This document shows positions 1-6,553 of a stretch of 11,903 nucleotides of DNA, piece by piece. The notes under the pieces are model-generated. The model was not told the DNA's origin and ran no database searches. It worked only from the letters and a program-made list of their open reading frames with translations. This stretch comes from Helicobacter sp. (GTDB lineage: Bacteria; Campylobacterota; Campylobacteria; Campylobacterales; Helicobacteraceae), in the NCBI GenBank assembly GCA_029257755.1, contig JARIAP010000119.1, positions 1 through 11,903 of the forward strand, given 5' to 3'. The translations under genes and the position numbers were made by a program. Numbering within the stretch: the first letter of the stretch is position 1; each line of letters opens with the position of its first letter.

Positions 1-343
1 GATCATAATGACTTTTAATATTTTTACTCTCCTGTCCTTGTGAAATATTGCTTAAAATATCTTTTTTACCTTTGAGATATTTGCGATTGGAGAAAAAATA
101 CAAGACTTTAGCGATTTCATCATAATCTCCTTCTATATCTAATTTGCCTTGCATATAATGTTTTGCAAATATTAAACTTGTATCTTTAAATAAATTAGTT
201 AAACCTATTTTTTCATGAAAAATTAAAGAAAACTTAGGTGTATTATTACTACTACAAATCTCTTCTTTATCCCAAAAAATAATTTTAAAGTCCCCATATA
301 GCCATTGTTTAGCTATTTTTTTAATAAATACCTTTTCTAACAT
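1..343 (-). CDS. cfa: Cyclopropane-fatty-acyl-phospholipid synthase, N-terminal part (cut by window edge)
   Basis: This gene runs leftward off the window; about 114 codons are present, read from ATG at 343-341 behind AAGGGG, a good ribosome binding site. The translation begins MLEKVFIKKIAKQWLYGDF and contains HYMQGKLDIEGDYDEI, which matches the conserved 'YMDGKLEIEGDLYEV' region of Cfa, and reaches NIKSHYD just before the edge. In the family that tract continues HYDxGNDFY at the start of the SAM-dependent methyltransferase domain, which is outside the window. The enzyme transfers a methylene group from S-adenosylmethionine to unsaturated acyl chains of membrane phospholipids and works as a peripheral protein at the inner membrane. 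It is divergent from folE, with a spacer rich in inverted repeats. Identity rests on these N-terminal motifs only; catalytic residues cannot be checked here. Confidence 0.92.
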   Translation of the reverse strand, partial: MLEKVFIKKIAKQWLYGDFKIIFWDKEEICSSNNTPKFSLIFHEKIGLTNLFKDTSLIFAKHYMQGKLDIEGDYDEIAKVLYFFSNRKYLKGKKDILSNISQGQESKNIKSHYD

Positions 344-353
344 GTTACCCCTT

Positions 354-374
354 AAACAATAATTTTTATTGTTT
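354..374. repeat. Perfect inverted repeat just upstream of the cfa ribosome binding site
   Basis: The arms are AAACAATAA (354-362) and TTATTGTTT (366-374), with a TTT loop. The repeat lies between the cfa start site and a candidate cfa -10 box, so it would fall at the transcription start or 5' leader. It could be an operator or a leader hairpin. The pairs are mostly A-T, so an RNA hairpin would be weak. Confidence 0.6.
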
Positions 375-375
375 G

Positions 376-381
376 ATATTA
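376..381 (-). promoter_or_regulatory. Candidate cfa -10 box
   Basis: Read on the minus strand the hexamer is TAATAT, about 32 bases before the cfa start codon. No -35 is apparent, as is usual for sigma-80 promoters of this phylum. The box lies inside one arm of the long inverted repeat and directly beside the 354-374 repeat. Confidence 0.4.
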
Positions 382-387
382 TTTATT

Positions 388-405
388 TTAAATATTAATA
401 TTTAA
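388..405. repeat. 18-base perfect palindrome
   Basis: TTAAATATTAATATTTAA equals its own reverse complement. It sits between the arms of the 372-431 inverted repeat, in the shared regulatory region of cfa and folE. It is made only of A and T, so chance is a real alternative. Confidence 0.5.
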
Positions 406-492
406 TTAAAACTTGATAAATAAATATCAAATTAATAGATTATGGGATAAAACTATACATAATCAAATATTTTCAATAAATGTAATTTTAGT

Positions 493-498
493 TATAAT
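493..498 (+). promoter_or_regulatory. Candidate folE -10 box
   Basis: TATAAT lies 23 bases before the folE ATG, which predicts a very short leader. The stretch before it is T/A-rich with no clear -35. A ribosome binding site, AAAGG (511-515), follows at suitable spacing. Confidence 0.6.
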
Positions 499-521
499 TA
501 AATATTTAATAAAGGTAAAAT

Positions 522-1103
522 ATGGCATTACACAAAAAAATACAAAATCATGCACAAGCAACTAAAAACTACATAGAAACATTATGTGAGTTAATAGGAG
601 AAGATATAAATAGAGAGGGATTATATAAAACTTCAAATAGAGTATCAAATTTAGCAGAACTTATTTATAGTGGATATAATACAGATATAAGCAAGATTTT
701 AGATTCTGTATTTAGTGATGGTGCATGTAATGAAATGGTAATTATAAAAGATATAGAATTTTATTCTATGTGCGAACATCATTTACTTCCATTCTTTGGT
801 AAAATATCTATAGGATATATACCAAATAAACAAGTAGTTGGTATATCAAACCTAGCAAAACTTGTAGAAATATTTTCAAGAAGGCTACAAATACAAGAAA
901 ATCTCACAACTCAAATTGCAGATACAATTATGCAATATTTAAATCCAAAAGGTGTAATGGTTGTATGTGAAGCCCTACATCTATGTATGGCTATGCGTGG
1001 AACATCAAAACAAAATGCAACAATAATTACTTCAGCAGTTAGGGGATTATTTCAAAAAGATTCTAAAACTCGTATAGAGTTTATGCAATTAGTAAATAAA
1101 TAA
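522..1103 (+). CDS. folE: GTP cyclohydrolase I
   Basis: This 193-residue enzyme converts GTP to 7,8-dihydroneopterin triphosphate, the first step towards tetrahydrofolate and also the entry to queuosine precursors. It acts in the cytosol as a decamer with one zinc per active site. The zinc ligands are visible: Cys84 and His87 in the CEHHLLPF motif (84-91) and Cys155 in HLCMAMRG (153-160); His86 is the neighbouring catalytic histidine. The 71-residue spacing between the two cysteines equals that of E. coli FolE. Further family signatures are IGYIPNKQVVGISNLAKLVEIFSRR (97-121), QIADTI (131-136) and the C-terminal TRIEFMQL. The length is typical for short bacterial FolE. The ATG follows AAAGG and a TATAAT box, so it is probably transcribed on its own; the next gene has its own promoter candidate. 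Confidence 0.97.
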   Translation: MALHKKIQNHAQATKNYIETLCELIGEDINREGLYKTSNRVSNLAELIYSGYNTDISKILDSVFSDGACNEMVIIKDIEFYSMCEHHLLPFFGKISIGYIPNKQVVGISNLAKLVEIFSRRLQIQENLTTQIADTIMQYLNPKGVMVVCEALHLCMAMRGTSKQNATIITSAVRGLFQKDSKTRIEFMQLVNK

Positions 1104-1214
1104 AAAATAAAAATAAAGAACTTTTATTGCGTTGTTATTACACAATAATGATAATAAAATATAATAATATTTCTATTTTCATTAAAATAAAGCTTTTTTT
1201 GAGTGGTTTTTTGT

Positions 1215-1220
1215 TACAAT
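1215..1220 (+). promoter_or_regulatory. Candidate purM -10 box
   Basis: TACAAT in the context TTGTTACAAT ends 26 bases before the purM ATG and follows a T-rich stretch (AAAGCTTTTTTT, then TTTTTTG). The same TACAAT hexamer with a similar short leader precedes psd at 4041-4046. Confidence 0.5.
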
Positions 1221-1246
1221 GTGTCTATTGTATATTTGAGGATTAT

Positions 1247-2239
1247 ATGGACAAACTAAAATATAAAGACTTTGGTGTTGATATAGATGAAGGAAATAAT
1301 TTTATCCAAGATTTAAAGCCATTAGCAAAAGAAACTTTTAGTGATATGGTATTTAATGGTTTGGGTGGTTTTTCTGGTTGTTTTGAAATGCCAAAAAACT
1401 ATAAAAATCCTATTATATGTGCTGCAACAGATGGAGTTGGATCTAAACTTAGCCTTGCAATACAACACAATAGGCTTGAAGAAGTGGGCATTGATTTAGT
1501 TGCAATGTGTGTAAATGACTTAATTTGCGACTTTGCAAAACCAATGTTTTTTTTAGATTACTATGCTACACATAAGTTAATAAAAAGCGACGCTATAAAC
1601 ATTATAAAAGGTATAGTAAAAGGTTGCAAACAATCTCATTGTGCATTAATAGGTGGAGAAACTGCTGAAATGCCGAGCATATATGCAAAAGGTGATTTTG
1701 ACTTAGCTGGATTTGCTGTAGGTATTGCAGAAAAAGATGATATGGAAAAAAGACAAAACATAAAAGATGGCGATATTATCTTAGGGCTTCCTAGCAATGG
1801 TTTTCATAGCAATGGTTTTTCATTGATTCGTGGTATCATTTCTTCTAAAAATATTGATGTTTTATGTGATTTTCACGGAAATTATCTTATTGATTCCATA
1901 TTAAAACCAACAAAAATTTATGTAGAAGATTTCTTGCTATGTAAAAACAAAATTAAAGCACTTGCACATATTACAGGTGGTGGGATAAAAGAGAATCTAA
2001 TTCGAGTTTTACCTGATAATATGAAAGCTATAATTGATGAAAAATCAATACAAATACCAGAAATATTTAAATTTTTTCTACCATATATTGATAAAGAAGA
2101 AGCATGGAGAGTATTTAACATGGGTATAGGTATGGCTATTATTGTATCTGGAGAACATGCACAATCAATTATGCAAGATATACAGGCATATATAATAGGT
2201 CATATAGAAATTGGAAATAAACAAGTAATTTTAAAGTGA
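1247..2239 (+). CDS. purM: Phosphoribosylformylglycinamidine cyclo-ligase (AIR synthetase)
   Basis: This 330-residue cytosolic enzyme closes the imidazole ring of the purine, converting FGAM and ATP to aminoimidazole ribonucleotide in de novo purine synthesis. Family motifs run along the whole protein: YKDFGVDIDEGN (6-17), GLGGFSGCFEMP (38-49), the ATP-site ATDGVGSKL (60-68), DLVAMCVNDL (83-92), IGGETAEMP (135-143), GDFDLAGFAVG (149-159), LPSNGFHSNGFSL (181-193), HITGGGIKENL (241-251) and FNMGIGM (290-296). I start it at ATG 1247: it has TGAGGAT at a good distance and the family's usual N-terminus. An in-frame TTG at 1127 would add 40 unrelated hydrophobic residues and span the promoter. It touches or overlaps the SH3 gene downstream, so the two are probably cotranscribed. 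H. pylori lacks this pathway, so the gene hints at another Helicobacter lineage. Confidence 0.97.
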   Translation: MDKLKYKDFGVDIDEGNNFIQDLKPLAKETFSDMVFNGLGGFSGCFEMPKNYKNPIICAATDGVGSKLSLAIQHNRLEEVGIDLVAMCVNDLICDFAKPMFFLDYYATHKLIKSDAINIIKGIVKGCKQSHCALIGGETAEMPSIYAKGDFDLAGFAVGIAEKDDMEKRQNIKDGDIILGLPSNGFHSNGFSLIRGIISSKNIDVLCDFHGNYLIDSILKPTKIYVEDFLLCKNKIKALAHITGGGIKENLIRVLPDNMKAIIDEKSIQIPEIFKFFLPYIDKEEAWRVFNMGIGMAIIVSGEHAQSIMQDIQAYIIGHIEIGNKQVILK

Positions 2240-2244
2240 GTAAC

Positions 2245-2979
2245 ATGAATTTTAAAACATATTTAAAAATGTATGCTGTGCCATTTGCAATTATATCTGT
2301 TGGGTTTATTTTCTACTTTTTTGTGTTTGATTCTCTTAATCAATACCAACAACAAAGCATTATAACAATATTGGAAAATCGAGATAAAGATAATGGGCTT
2401 TCATTAGAGCAAATTCATATGCAAGAAGAATTAAATAAAATTAGAAAAAGTGCAAATGCAACTTTTATACAAAATACAATTTCAGAAAACCTTGATCGCA
2501 TTAATTCTAATGTAAATATTGAATTTAACGATAATGAAACAACACAACAAAAACCACAAACGATTGATACAAACAAAGAAAAATCTATGCAAAAAACAAA
2601 AGTTAAAAAATACAATGAAATAAAATACACACCATACAACCCAGCAAATACACATATAATACCAAATAATTTTAGTGTTAATCCAAATTCTCCTACAAAT
2701 ATTAATCTTGACTCAGAATCACATATATTTGATATTCAATATTTTACATTATTTTTAAACGCAAAGGCTCTTAAATGGGCTACACCATATTCTAGACATG
2801 CAAAAATTTATAGATATCCAAGCATAAGCTCAAAAATTATATACACAAATAAAAAAATGGATAAAGTTCAAATCATAGGAATTAAAAAATCTTGGGTAAA
2901 AGTTAGGTATGCAATAAAGGGTAAAAAACAAATCGAGGGATATATGCCAACAAATGCACTTAATTTTAGAAGAATATAA
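2245..2979 (+). CDS. Membrane-anchored SH3-like domain protein
   Basis: The 244-residue product has one N-terminal hydrophobic segment (about residues 10-29) after a short basic start, which looks like an uncleaved signal anchor. A hydrophilic Asn/Gln/Lys-rich linker follows (about 45-165), and then a C-terminal region (about 175-241) that reads like a bacterial SH3 domain: AKIYRYPSISSKII, KVQIIGIKKSWVKVRY and EGYMPTNALNF. Such domains often sit in periplasmic proteins that bind peptidoglycan, so a cell-envelope role is a reasonable inference; no catalytic motif is seen. The start is uncertain. ATG 2245 has GTGAG four bases before it, while GTG 2236 would overlap the purM stop by four bases but has no ribosome binding site; the choice changes three residues. 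Coupling to purM is likely positional rather than functional. No specific gene name is recognised. Confidence 0.85.
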   Translation: MNFKTYLKMYAVPFAIISVGFIFYFFVFDSLNQYQQQSIITILENRDKDNGLSLEQIHMQEELNKIRKSANATFIQNTISENLDRINSNVNIEFNDNETTQQKPQTIDTNKEKSMQKTKVKKYNEIKYTPYNPANTHIIPNNFSVNPNSPTNINLDSESHIFDIQYFTLFLNAKALKWATPYSRHAKIYRYPSISSKIIYTNKKMDKVQIIGIKKSWVKVRYAIKGKKQIEGYMPTNALNFRRI

Positions 2980-2986
2980 ATAATAA

Positions 2987-3003
2987 CTAATGCTCTGCAT
3001 TAG
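2987..3003 (-). terminator. Hairpin at the 3' end of the unknown minus-strand gene
   Basis: CTAATGC (2987-2993) and GCATTAG (2997-3003) form a perfect seven-base stem with a three-base loop. On the minus strand the hairpin overlaps the stop codon and is followed by TTATTATTTATA, a U-rich tail, so it fits a short intrinsic terminator. On the plus strand there is no U-tail, though it may still slow readthrough from the SH3 gene. Confidence 0.5.
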
Positions 3004-3844
3004 CCCATGCTCTCACATCAGTTATGCGACTTGCTTCATCATCACTTAAAAATAAAATAAAAGTATAAATATTTTCTTCCGGTTTTTCTCTAACAAGAAA
3101 AAACAACCTTAATTTATAAGAAAGTGCCATAGGACCTAATGGCTCAACTTGATATGTAGGAAATGTAATGCGATTTGTATTCATTATAATGCGACTAATT
3201 TTTCTTTGCACTTCTGTATCATAACACTCAAGACTATAATCACGAAAATCAGAATAAACACCAACAATATGATCTTGATTGGAATCAATAAAAGAAAAAT
3301 AAAGATTTGAAGAAAATCTATTTAACTTTTGTGCTAATAATCTAGAATACTCTAGCTTAATTGACTTAAATGTATTAAGATACAAAGATTTTATGCCATA
3401 CCACCCTTCTCTCTCTATGTATTCTAATTCAAAATCTCCAAACACAACACAAGGAATATCAAATTTTCTTAAATCTTTTATTTCTTTAACATTTTCACTA
3501 CAATACCGCGTGTTTGACATTTGCTCAAACAAACTCTTTAAACTATTTAAAAAATCATTATCATAACGAAACTCAAAACTAACAATATATGGTCTAAACA
3601 CAATTTCACTATCATTTATATATCCATTTTGCAAATCTTTTGGTAACCCAAAATCTTCATATCGATTCAAGAATTTACTTGATAAAAGGGGATTAAATTC
3701 CTCAATAGATGTATGATATGCTTTTCCATTTTTTAATGGTGTAACTAATATATCGTCAATAGCAGAACTAAAATCAAACTCTGTTGTTGCTTCTACACTT
3801 AATGTACCTTCATTTTGAAAATTATGTAAATCAGGTGTAACCAT
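2987..3844 (-). CDS. Conserved-looking protein of unknown function (285 aa)
   Basis: I do not recognise this family. The reading frame is open for 285 codons, and its composition (many Phe, Tyr, Asp, Glu, Arg) is that of a soluble protein; I see no signal peptide, membrane segment, coiled coil or nucleotide-binding motif. Notable segments are an acidic N-terminal third, alternating hydrophobic stretches suggesting beta strands (for example IVSFEFRYDNDFL, CVVFGDFELEYIEREGW and YTFILFLSDDEA), and the end RITDVRAWANAEH. The start is ATG 3844-3842. An in-frame stop lies a short way upstream, so no longer ATG form exists, and only a weak GGA ribosome binding site precedes it. A TATAAT box lies 45 bases upstream. 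It faces psd divergently and the SH3 gene convergently, so it is a single-gene unit and context gives no functional clue. Confidence 0.82.
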   Translation of the reverse strand: MVTPDLHNFQNEGTLSVEATTEFDFSSAIDDILVTPLKNGKAYHTSIEEFNPLLSSKFLNRYEDFGLPKDLQNGYINDSEIVFRPYIVSFEFRYDNDFLNSLKSLFEQMSNTRYCSENVKEIKDLRKFDIPCVVFGDFELEYIEREGWYGIKSLYLNTFKSIKLEYSRLLAQKLNRFSSNLYFSFIDSNQDHIVGVYSDFRDYSLECYDTEVQRKISRIIMNTNRITFPTYQVEPLGPMALSYKLRLFFLVREKPEENIYTFILFLSDDEASRITDVRAWANAEH

Positions 3845-3888
3845 AGCAATTCCATTAAATAAGTTTTCATTAGTAAATCAAACTTCAT

Positions 3889-3894
3889 ATTATA
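3889..3894 (-). promoter_or_regulatory. Candidate -10 box of the unknown gene
   Basis: On the minus strand the hexamer is TATAAT in the context TATATTATAATATG, preceded by a T-rich run (TTTTTTGAATTTTT). It predicts a leader of about 38 bases for the 285-residue gene. Confidence 0.5.
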
Positions 3895-4040
3895 ATATAA
3901 AAATTCAAAAAATATTAAATTGCAAAAAATGCTTTAATATTATATAAATTAAATACTTTTTCTCTATAATACTATAATGAATCTAAATTACTAAAATATA
4001 TTTTAATATTTGTAAAATCACAATATTAACAAGTATTTGA

Positions 4041-4046
4041 TACAAT
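4041..4046 (+). promoter_or_regulatory. Candidate psd -10 box
   Basis: TACAAT within TTGATACAAT ends 25 bases before the psd start codon. It matches the box before purM in sequence and spacing. Confidence 0.5.
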
Positions 4047-4060
4047 GAAGCATTTTACTT

Positions 4061-4074
4061 AAGGATATGTTTTG
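4061..4074 (+). promoter_or_regulatory. Ribosome binding site deciding a TTG start for psd
   Basis: AAGGA (4061-4065) stands six bases before TTG 4072. The only nearby ATG (4067-4069) is out of frame, so TTG is the best start. The protein from TTG begins at the usual place for Psd. Confidence 0.75.
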
Positions 4075-4866
4075 TATAAAAGTAATGTAATTTCAAGGAT
4101 ATTTGGAAAATTTGCACATACTAGATTCCCAAAAATCATACAATATGCTATAAATAGAATATATGTTAATTATTTCAAGATTGACTTATCAGAGTTTCAA
4201 CAAATTGAAACTTATAAAACTCTTAATGAGCTTTTTACGCGTTCATTAAATAAGCAAAGAATATTAAATACAAAAGAATTTAACTTGATTAGTCCAACAG
4301 ATTCTCTAATTACAGAATTTGGTAACATTTGCAATCAAAGTGCTTTGCAGATTAAAGGCAAAAGTTATAATGTATGTGATTTATTAGGTGAAAAAATAGA
4401 TTTTTCTAATTATTCTTTTTTAAACTTATATTTATCACCTAAAGACTATCATCATTATCATGCACCTTGTGATTTAGAAATTTTAGAGGCAAGGTATTTT
4501 TCTGGTAAATTACTTCCTGTAAATAAACCAAGCTTATACAAAAATGATAATTTGTTTGCACAAAATGAAAGAGTTGTATTAAAGATTCGTCTAACATATA
4601 ATAAAAGCACAGCATATTATGTAGCTATAGGGGCTTTAAATGTTGGTAAAATGCAATTTCTATTTGATAAAAGTATTCAAACAAATGCTAAATATGGAAA
4701 TAGAGTTATAAAATATAATAACCCAATTGCATTAAAATCAGGAGATGAAATAGGATATTTTGAAATGGGTTCTACAATAGTTTTAATAGCTATGGCAAAT
4801 TTTATTGTTAAAGCAAATGATTATGTAAAAATGGGAGATGAAATTGCAACATTAAGTATAAAATAA
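4072..4866 (+). CDS. psd: Phosphatidylserine decarboxylase proenzyme
   Basis: The 264-residue proenzyme makes phosphatidylethanolamine from phosphatidylserine at the inner membrane. It cleaves itself to a beta and an alpha chain and turns the new N-terminal serine into a pyruvoyl group. The cleavage site is EMGST (231-235), with Ser234 the future pyruvoyl residue; the family's usual text is LGST, so Leu is replaced by Met. The other members of the self-cleavage triad are visible: Asp77 in SPTDS and His130 in YHHYHAP (126-132). The N-terminal ISRIFGKFAHTRFP, the NELFTR segment (52-57) and the C-terminal DYVKMGDEIATL also fit the family. The start is TTG, supported by AAGGA. It lies alone behind a TACAAT box; the gap to bioB is 92 bases, so it is not tightly coupled to it. 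Confidence 0.96.
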   Translation: MYKSNVISRIFGKFAHTRFPKIIQYAINRIYVNYFKIDLSEFQQIETYKTLNELFTRSLNKQRILNTKEFNLISPTDSLITEFGNICNQSALQIKGKSYNVCDLLGEKIDFSNYSFLNLYLSPKDYHHYHAPCDLEILEARYFSGKLLPVNKPSLYKNDNLFAQNERVVLKIRLTYNKSTAYYVAIGALNVGKMQFLFDKSIQTNAKYGNRVIKYNNPIALKSGDEIGYFEMGSTIVLIAMANFIVKANDYVKMGDEIATLSIK

Positions 4867-4947
4867 TAAATAATAATGCTTTATTGTAGTAAATATTTGC
4901 AATATTAACTTAAATAAAAGATAATAGAATTTAATTTAATTTTAATT

Positions 4948-4952
4948 GGAGG
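4948..4952 (+). promoter_or_regulatory. Strong ribosome binding site of bioB
   Basis: GGAGG lies six bases before ATG 4959 and is the best Shine-Dalgarno match in the window. The 92-base gap from psd otherwise holds only AT-rich DNA, with a weak GATAAT box at 4920-4925, so I cannot say whether bioB has its own promoter. Confidence 0.7.
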
Positions 4953-4958
4953 CATTTA

Positions 4959-5903
4959 ATGACTTATGAAGAGGCTCAAAAGATTTTTAATTTACCTTTT
5001 ATGGAATTGATATATAAAGCCCATACAATCCATAAAGATAATTTTGATCCAAATACATTGCAAACAAGCACACTATTAAGCGTTAAAACAGGTGCATGTT
5101 CAGAAAATTGTTCATATTGTGCTCAATCTGCACATTATTCTACAAATACACCAAAGGAAAATATGCTTGATAAAGAACAAATAATTAAATATGCTAAAAT
5201 GGCTAAAGATAAAGGTAGTTCTAGATTTTGTATGGGTGCATCAGGTAGAAGCCCAAGCGACAAAGAAGTGGATACTCTTTGTGAGGTTATAGGGGAAATA
5301 AAAAAATTAGGAATGGAATCATGTGTAACATTAGGTTTGCTTAATGAAAAACATGCAAAAAAACTTAAAGATTCTGGATTAGATTTTTACAATCACAACA
5401 TAGATACTTCAAGAGAATACTATTCAAAAGTTATTACCACAAGAACCTTTGAAGATAGATTAAATACTATAAAAAATGTCCGTGATGCTGGATTAAAAAT
5501 TTGTGTAGGTGGTATTTTAGGAATGGGTGAAAGCAATGAAGATAGAATTAACATGTTAGTGTTATTAGCAAATCTACCTACACCGCCAGAATCTATTCCA
5601 ATTAATCAATTAGTTAGAATACCTGGAACACCATTAGAAGAAGGAGAAGCACTTGATTGTTTTGATTTTGTAAGGATAATAGCATTAGCAAGAATCCTTA
5701 TGCCAAAGTCATATATAAGATTATCTGCTGGTAGAGCACAAATGAATGAGGCATTACAAGCATTATGCTTTTTTGCAGGAGCTAATTCTGTTTTTTATGG
5801 TGATAAGCTACTAACAACTAAAAATTCCACACCCGGAAAAGATGATAATTTGTTTGAAAGATTAAATCTAACAAAAGAGGTATTTGTAGAAATGCAAGCA
5901 TAA
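4959..5903 (+). CDS. bioB: Biotin synthase (radical SAM)
   Basis: The 314-residue enzyme inserts sulfur into dethiobiotin in the last step of biotin synthesis, in the cytosol. The radical SAM 4Fe-4S ligands are Cys47, Cys51 and Cys54 in GACSENCSYC. All four ligands expected for the second, 2Fe-2S, cluster are present: Cys91 (RFCMGAS), Cys122 (ESCVTLG), Cys182 (KICVGGILGMGE) and Arg254 (IRLSAGR). YNHNIDTS (144-151) and the C-terminal FYGDKLLTT (279-287) are also diagnostic. The length is slightly below E. coli BioB (346), mainly by a shorter C-terminus. In wording the protein is much closer to the E. coli-type BioB than to the short-form BioB I remember from H. pylori and C. jejuni, which raises the question of a different origin. 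No other bio gene is next to it. A pair of inverted repeats follows the stop. Confidence 0.97.
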   Translation: MTYEEAQKIFNLPFMELIYKAHTIHKDNFDPNTLQTSTLLSVKTGACSENCSYCAQSAHYSTNTPKENMLDKEQIIKYAKMAKDKGSSRFCMGASGRSPSDKEVDTLCEVIGEIKKLGMESCVTLGLLNEKHAKKLKDSGLDFYNHNIDTSREYYSKVITTRTFEDRLNTIKNVRDAGLKICVGGILGMGESNEDRINMLVLLANLPTPPESIPINQLVRIPGTPLEEGEALDCFDFVRIIALARILMPKSYIRLSAGRAQMNEALQALCFFAGANSVFYGDKLLTTKNSTPGKDDNLFERLNLTKEVFVEMQA

Positions 5904-5929
5904 TTATTTGAATCATGTATAACTAAACA

Positions 5930-5949
5930 GATTAATGACATGATTAATC
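5930..5949. repeat. Inverted repeat 1 after bioB
   Basis: GATTAAT (5930-5936) and ATTAATC (5943-5949) are perfect arms around GACATG. The right arm is also part of the palindrome TGATTAATCA (5941-5950). It begins 27 bases past the bioB stop and abuts the next repeat. Confidence 0.55.
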
Positions 5950-5971
5950 ACTTATAATGTAAATTATAAGT
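5950..5971. repeat. Inverted repeat 2 after bioB, directly adjoining repeat 1
   Basis: ACTTATAAT (5950-5958) and ATTATAAGT (5963-5971) are perfect nine-base arms around GTAA. It is a possible terminator stem for bioB, but the following bases are A-rich rather than T-rich on the plus strand. On the minus strand the repeat is followed by repeat 1, not by a U-run. Confidence 0.55.
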
Positions 5972-6166
5972 AAAACAATAACAAAAATGTTAAGGAATTA
6001 AATTTATTTAATGCTTTTATTTACATTACATTAGATTCTATATTTAATAAACCAATTATAATTACACAACAAAACTAACTTTTATAAAATTTACAAATTT
6101 ATATAATATAAAATTCAATCAAGTTTAAATACAAATAAAACAATAAATTTTGAAGATTAATAAAAA

Positions 6167-6532
6167 TGGTGGAGTTGTGGGGAATTGAACCCCAGTCCGA
6201 AAATCCTATCACACAGAGATTTCTACATACTTATAGTATTTTATAATCTTAATATTATCCTTAAAACACTCAAAATGGACAATATCAAAGCCTTATATCT
6301 TTTTGAATATTTCTAGGCAAAAACACTCAAGCAATCGGATTAATTACAGATTCTAAAGTCTCCCGACAAAAACTATAGAATCTGGCTCCAAAAAGGAGTT
6401 TAACTTACGCTACTTTTGCGTAAGCTGGAGCATAATTTGCGTTATTTGCGTTTATTGTTTTGTGATAGTTACAGGTATCAGCTGGTATGCTTAAACTGCT
6501 ATAAAACTCCCGTCGAAAGCCAAAACAACCCC
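6167..6532 (-). ncRNA. ssrA: Transfer-messenger RNA (tmRNA)
   Basis: This 366-base RNA rescues stalled ribosomes: it acts as an alanyl tRNA, then as a short message that tags the stalled protein for proteolysis. The tRNA-like ends are plain: the 5' end GGGGUUG pairs with CAACUCC before the encoded ACCA 3' end, and GGACTGGGGTTCAATTCCCC is the T-arm. The 5' half also holds the conserved GGCTTTCGACGGG segment. The message part lies at 6405-6449. Further 3' in the RNA, CAGATTCTA and TAGAATCTG (plus-strand 6347-6355 and 6376-6384) form a long-range stem. The -10 candidate lies 22 bases beyond the mature 5' end, consistent with 5' trimming by RNase P. SmpB, its partner protein, is not in the window. 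Confidence 0.97.
6405..6449 (-). other. tmRNA proteolysis-tag reading frame
   Basis: The tag reads ANNANYAPAYAKVA and then a TAA stop, with GCA as the likely resume codon. It parallels the H. pylori tag (VNNTDYAPAYAK...), from which the resume codon is inferred. An alanine carried by the tmRNA itself would precede the tag. Confidence 0.88.
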
Positions 6533-6553
6533 AAATAAAAATTATGTAGTAAA

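Larger units (their letters stand above)
372..431. repeat. Near-perfect long inverted repeat in the cfa/folE spacer
   Basis: TTTGATATTATTTAT (372-386) matches the reverse complement of ATAAATAAATATCAAA (416-431) except for one extra A. The arms are 29 bases apart and overlap the candidate cfa -10 box. The G/C positions also pair, which makes it less likely to be plain AT-rich noise. Its function is not known. Confidence 0.55.
5904..6166. other. Gene-free stretch between bioB and ssrA
   Basis: This 263-base AT-rich region separates the convergent bioB and ssrA genes. Beyond the two adjacent inverted repeats near the bioB end I see no reading frame with a ribosome binding site, no tRNA and no second copy of the ssrA 3' end that would mark an integrated island. 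On the minus strand TTTTTA follows directly after the tmRNA CCA end and may help end ssrA transcription. Confidence 0.6.

Noticed and set aside
1104..1214. Intrinsic terminator after folE
   Set aside because: Only weak, interrupted A/T pairings are present; no stem with a U-run could be supported.
1127..1246. Forty-codon N-terminal extension of purM from TTG 1127
   Set aside because: It has no ribosome binding site, spans the likely purM promoter and encodes residues unlike any PurM N-terminus; ATG 1247 with TGAGGAT fits.
1918..2121. Minus-strand reading frame inside purM
   Set aside because: It is the antisense of a conserved coding region, with no ribosome binding site and no recognisable product. 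The same holds for the frames at 2415-2639 and 7350-7622.
3800..3888. Short upstream frame (ATG 3888-3886) overlapping the start of the 285-residue gene in another frame
   Set aside because: It has no ribosome binding site, starts almost at the predicted transcription start and ends after about 29 codons with no recognisable peptide; it is probably chance.
4893..4907. AATATT-TGC-AATATT symmetry after psd
   Set aside because: Six-base all-A/T arms are expected by chance at this composition and lack a U-tail.
6167..6532. ssrA as the integration site of an R-M island
   Set aside because: Islands enter at the ssrA 3' end, but the R-M genes lie on its 5' side. No repeat of the ssrA 3' end and no integrase are present in the window.
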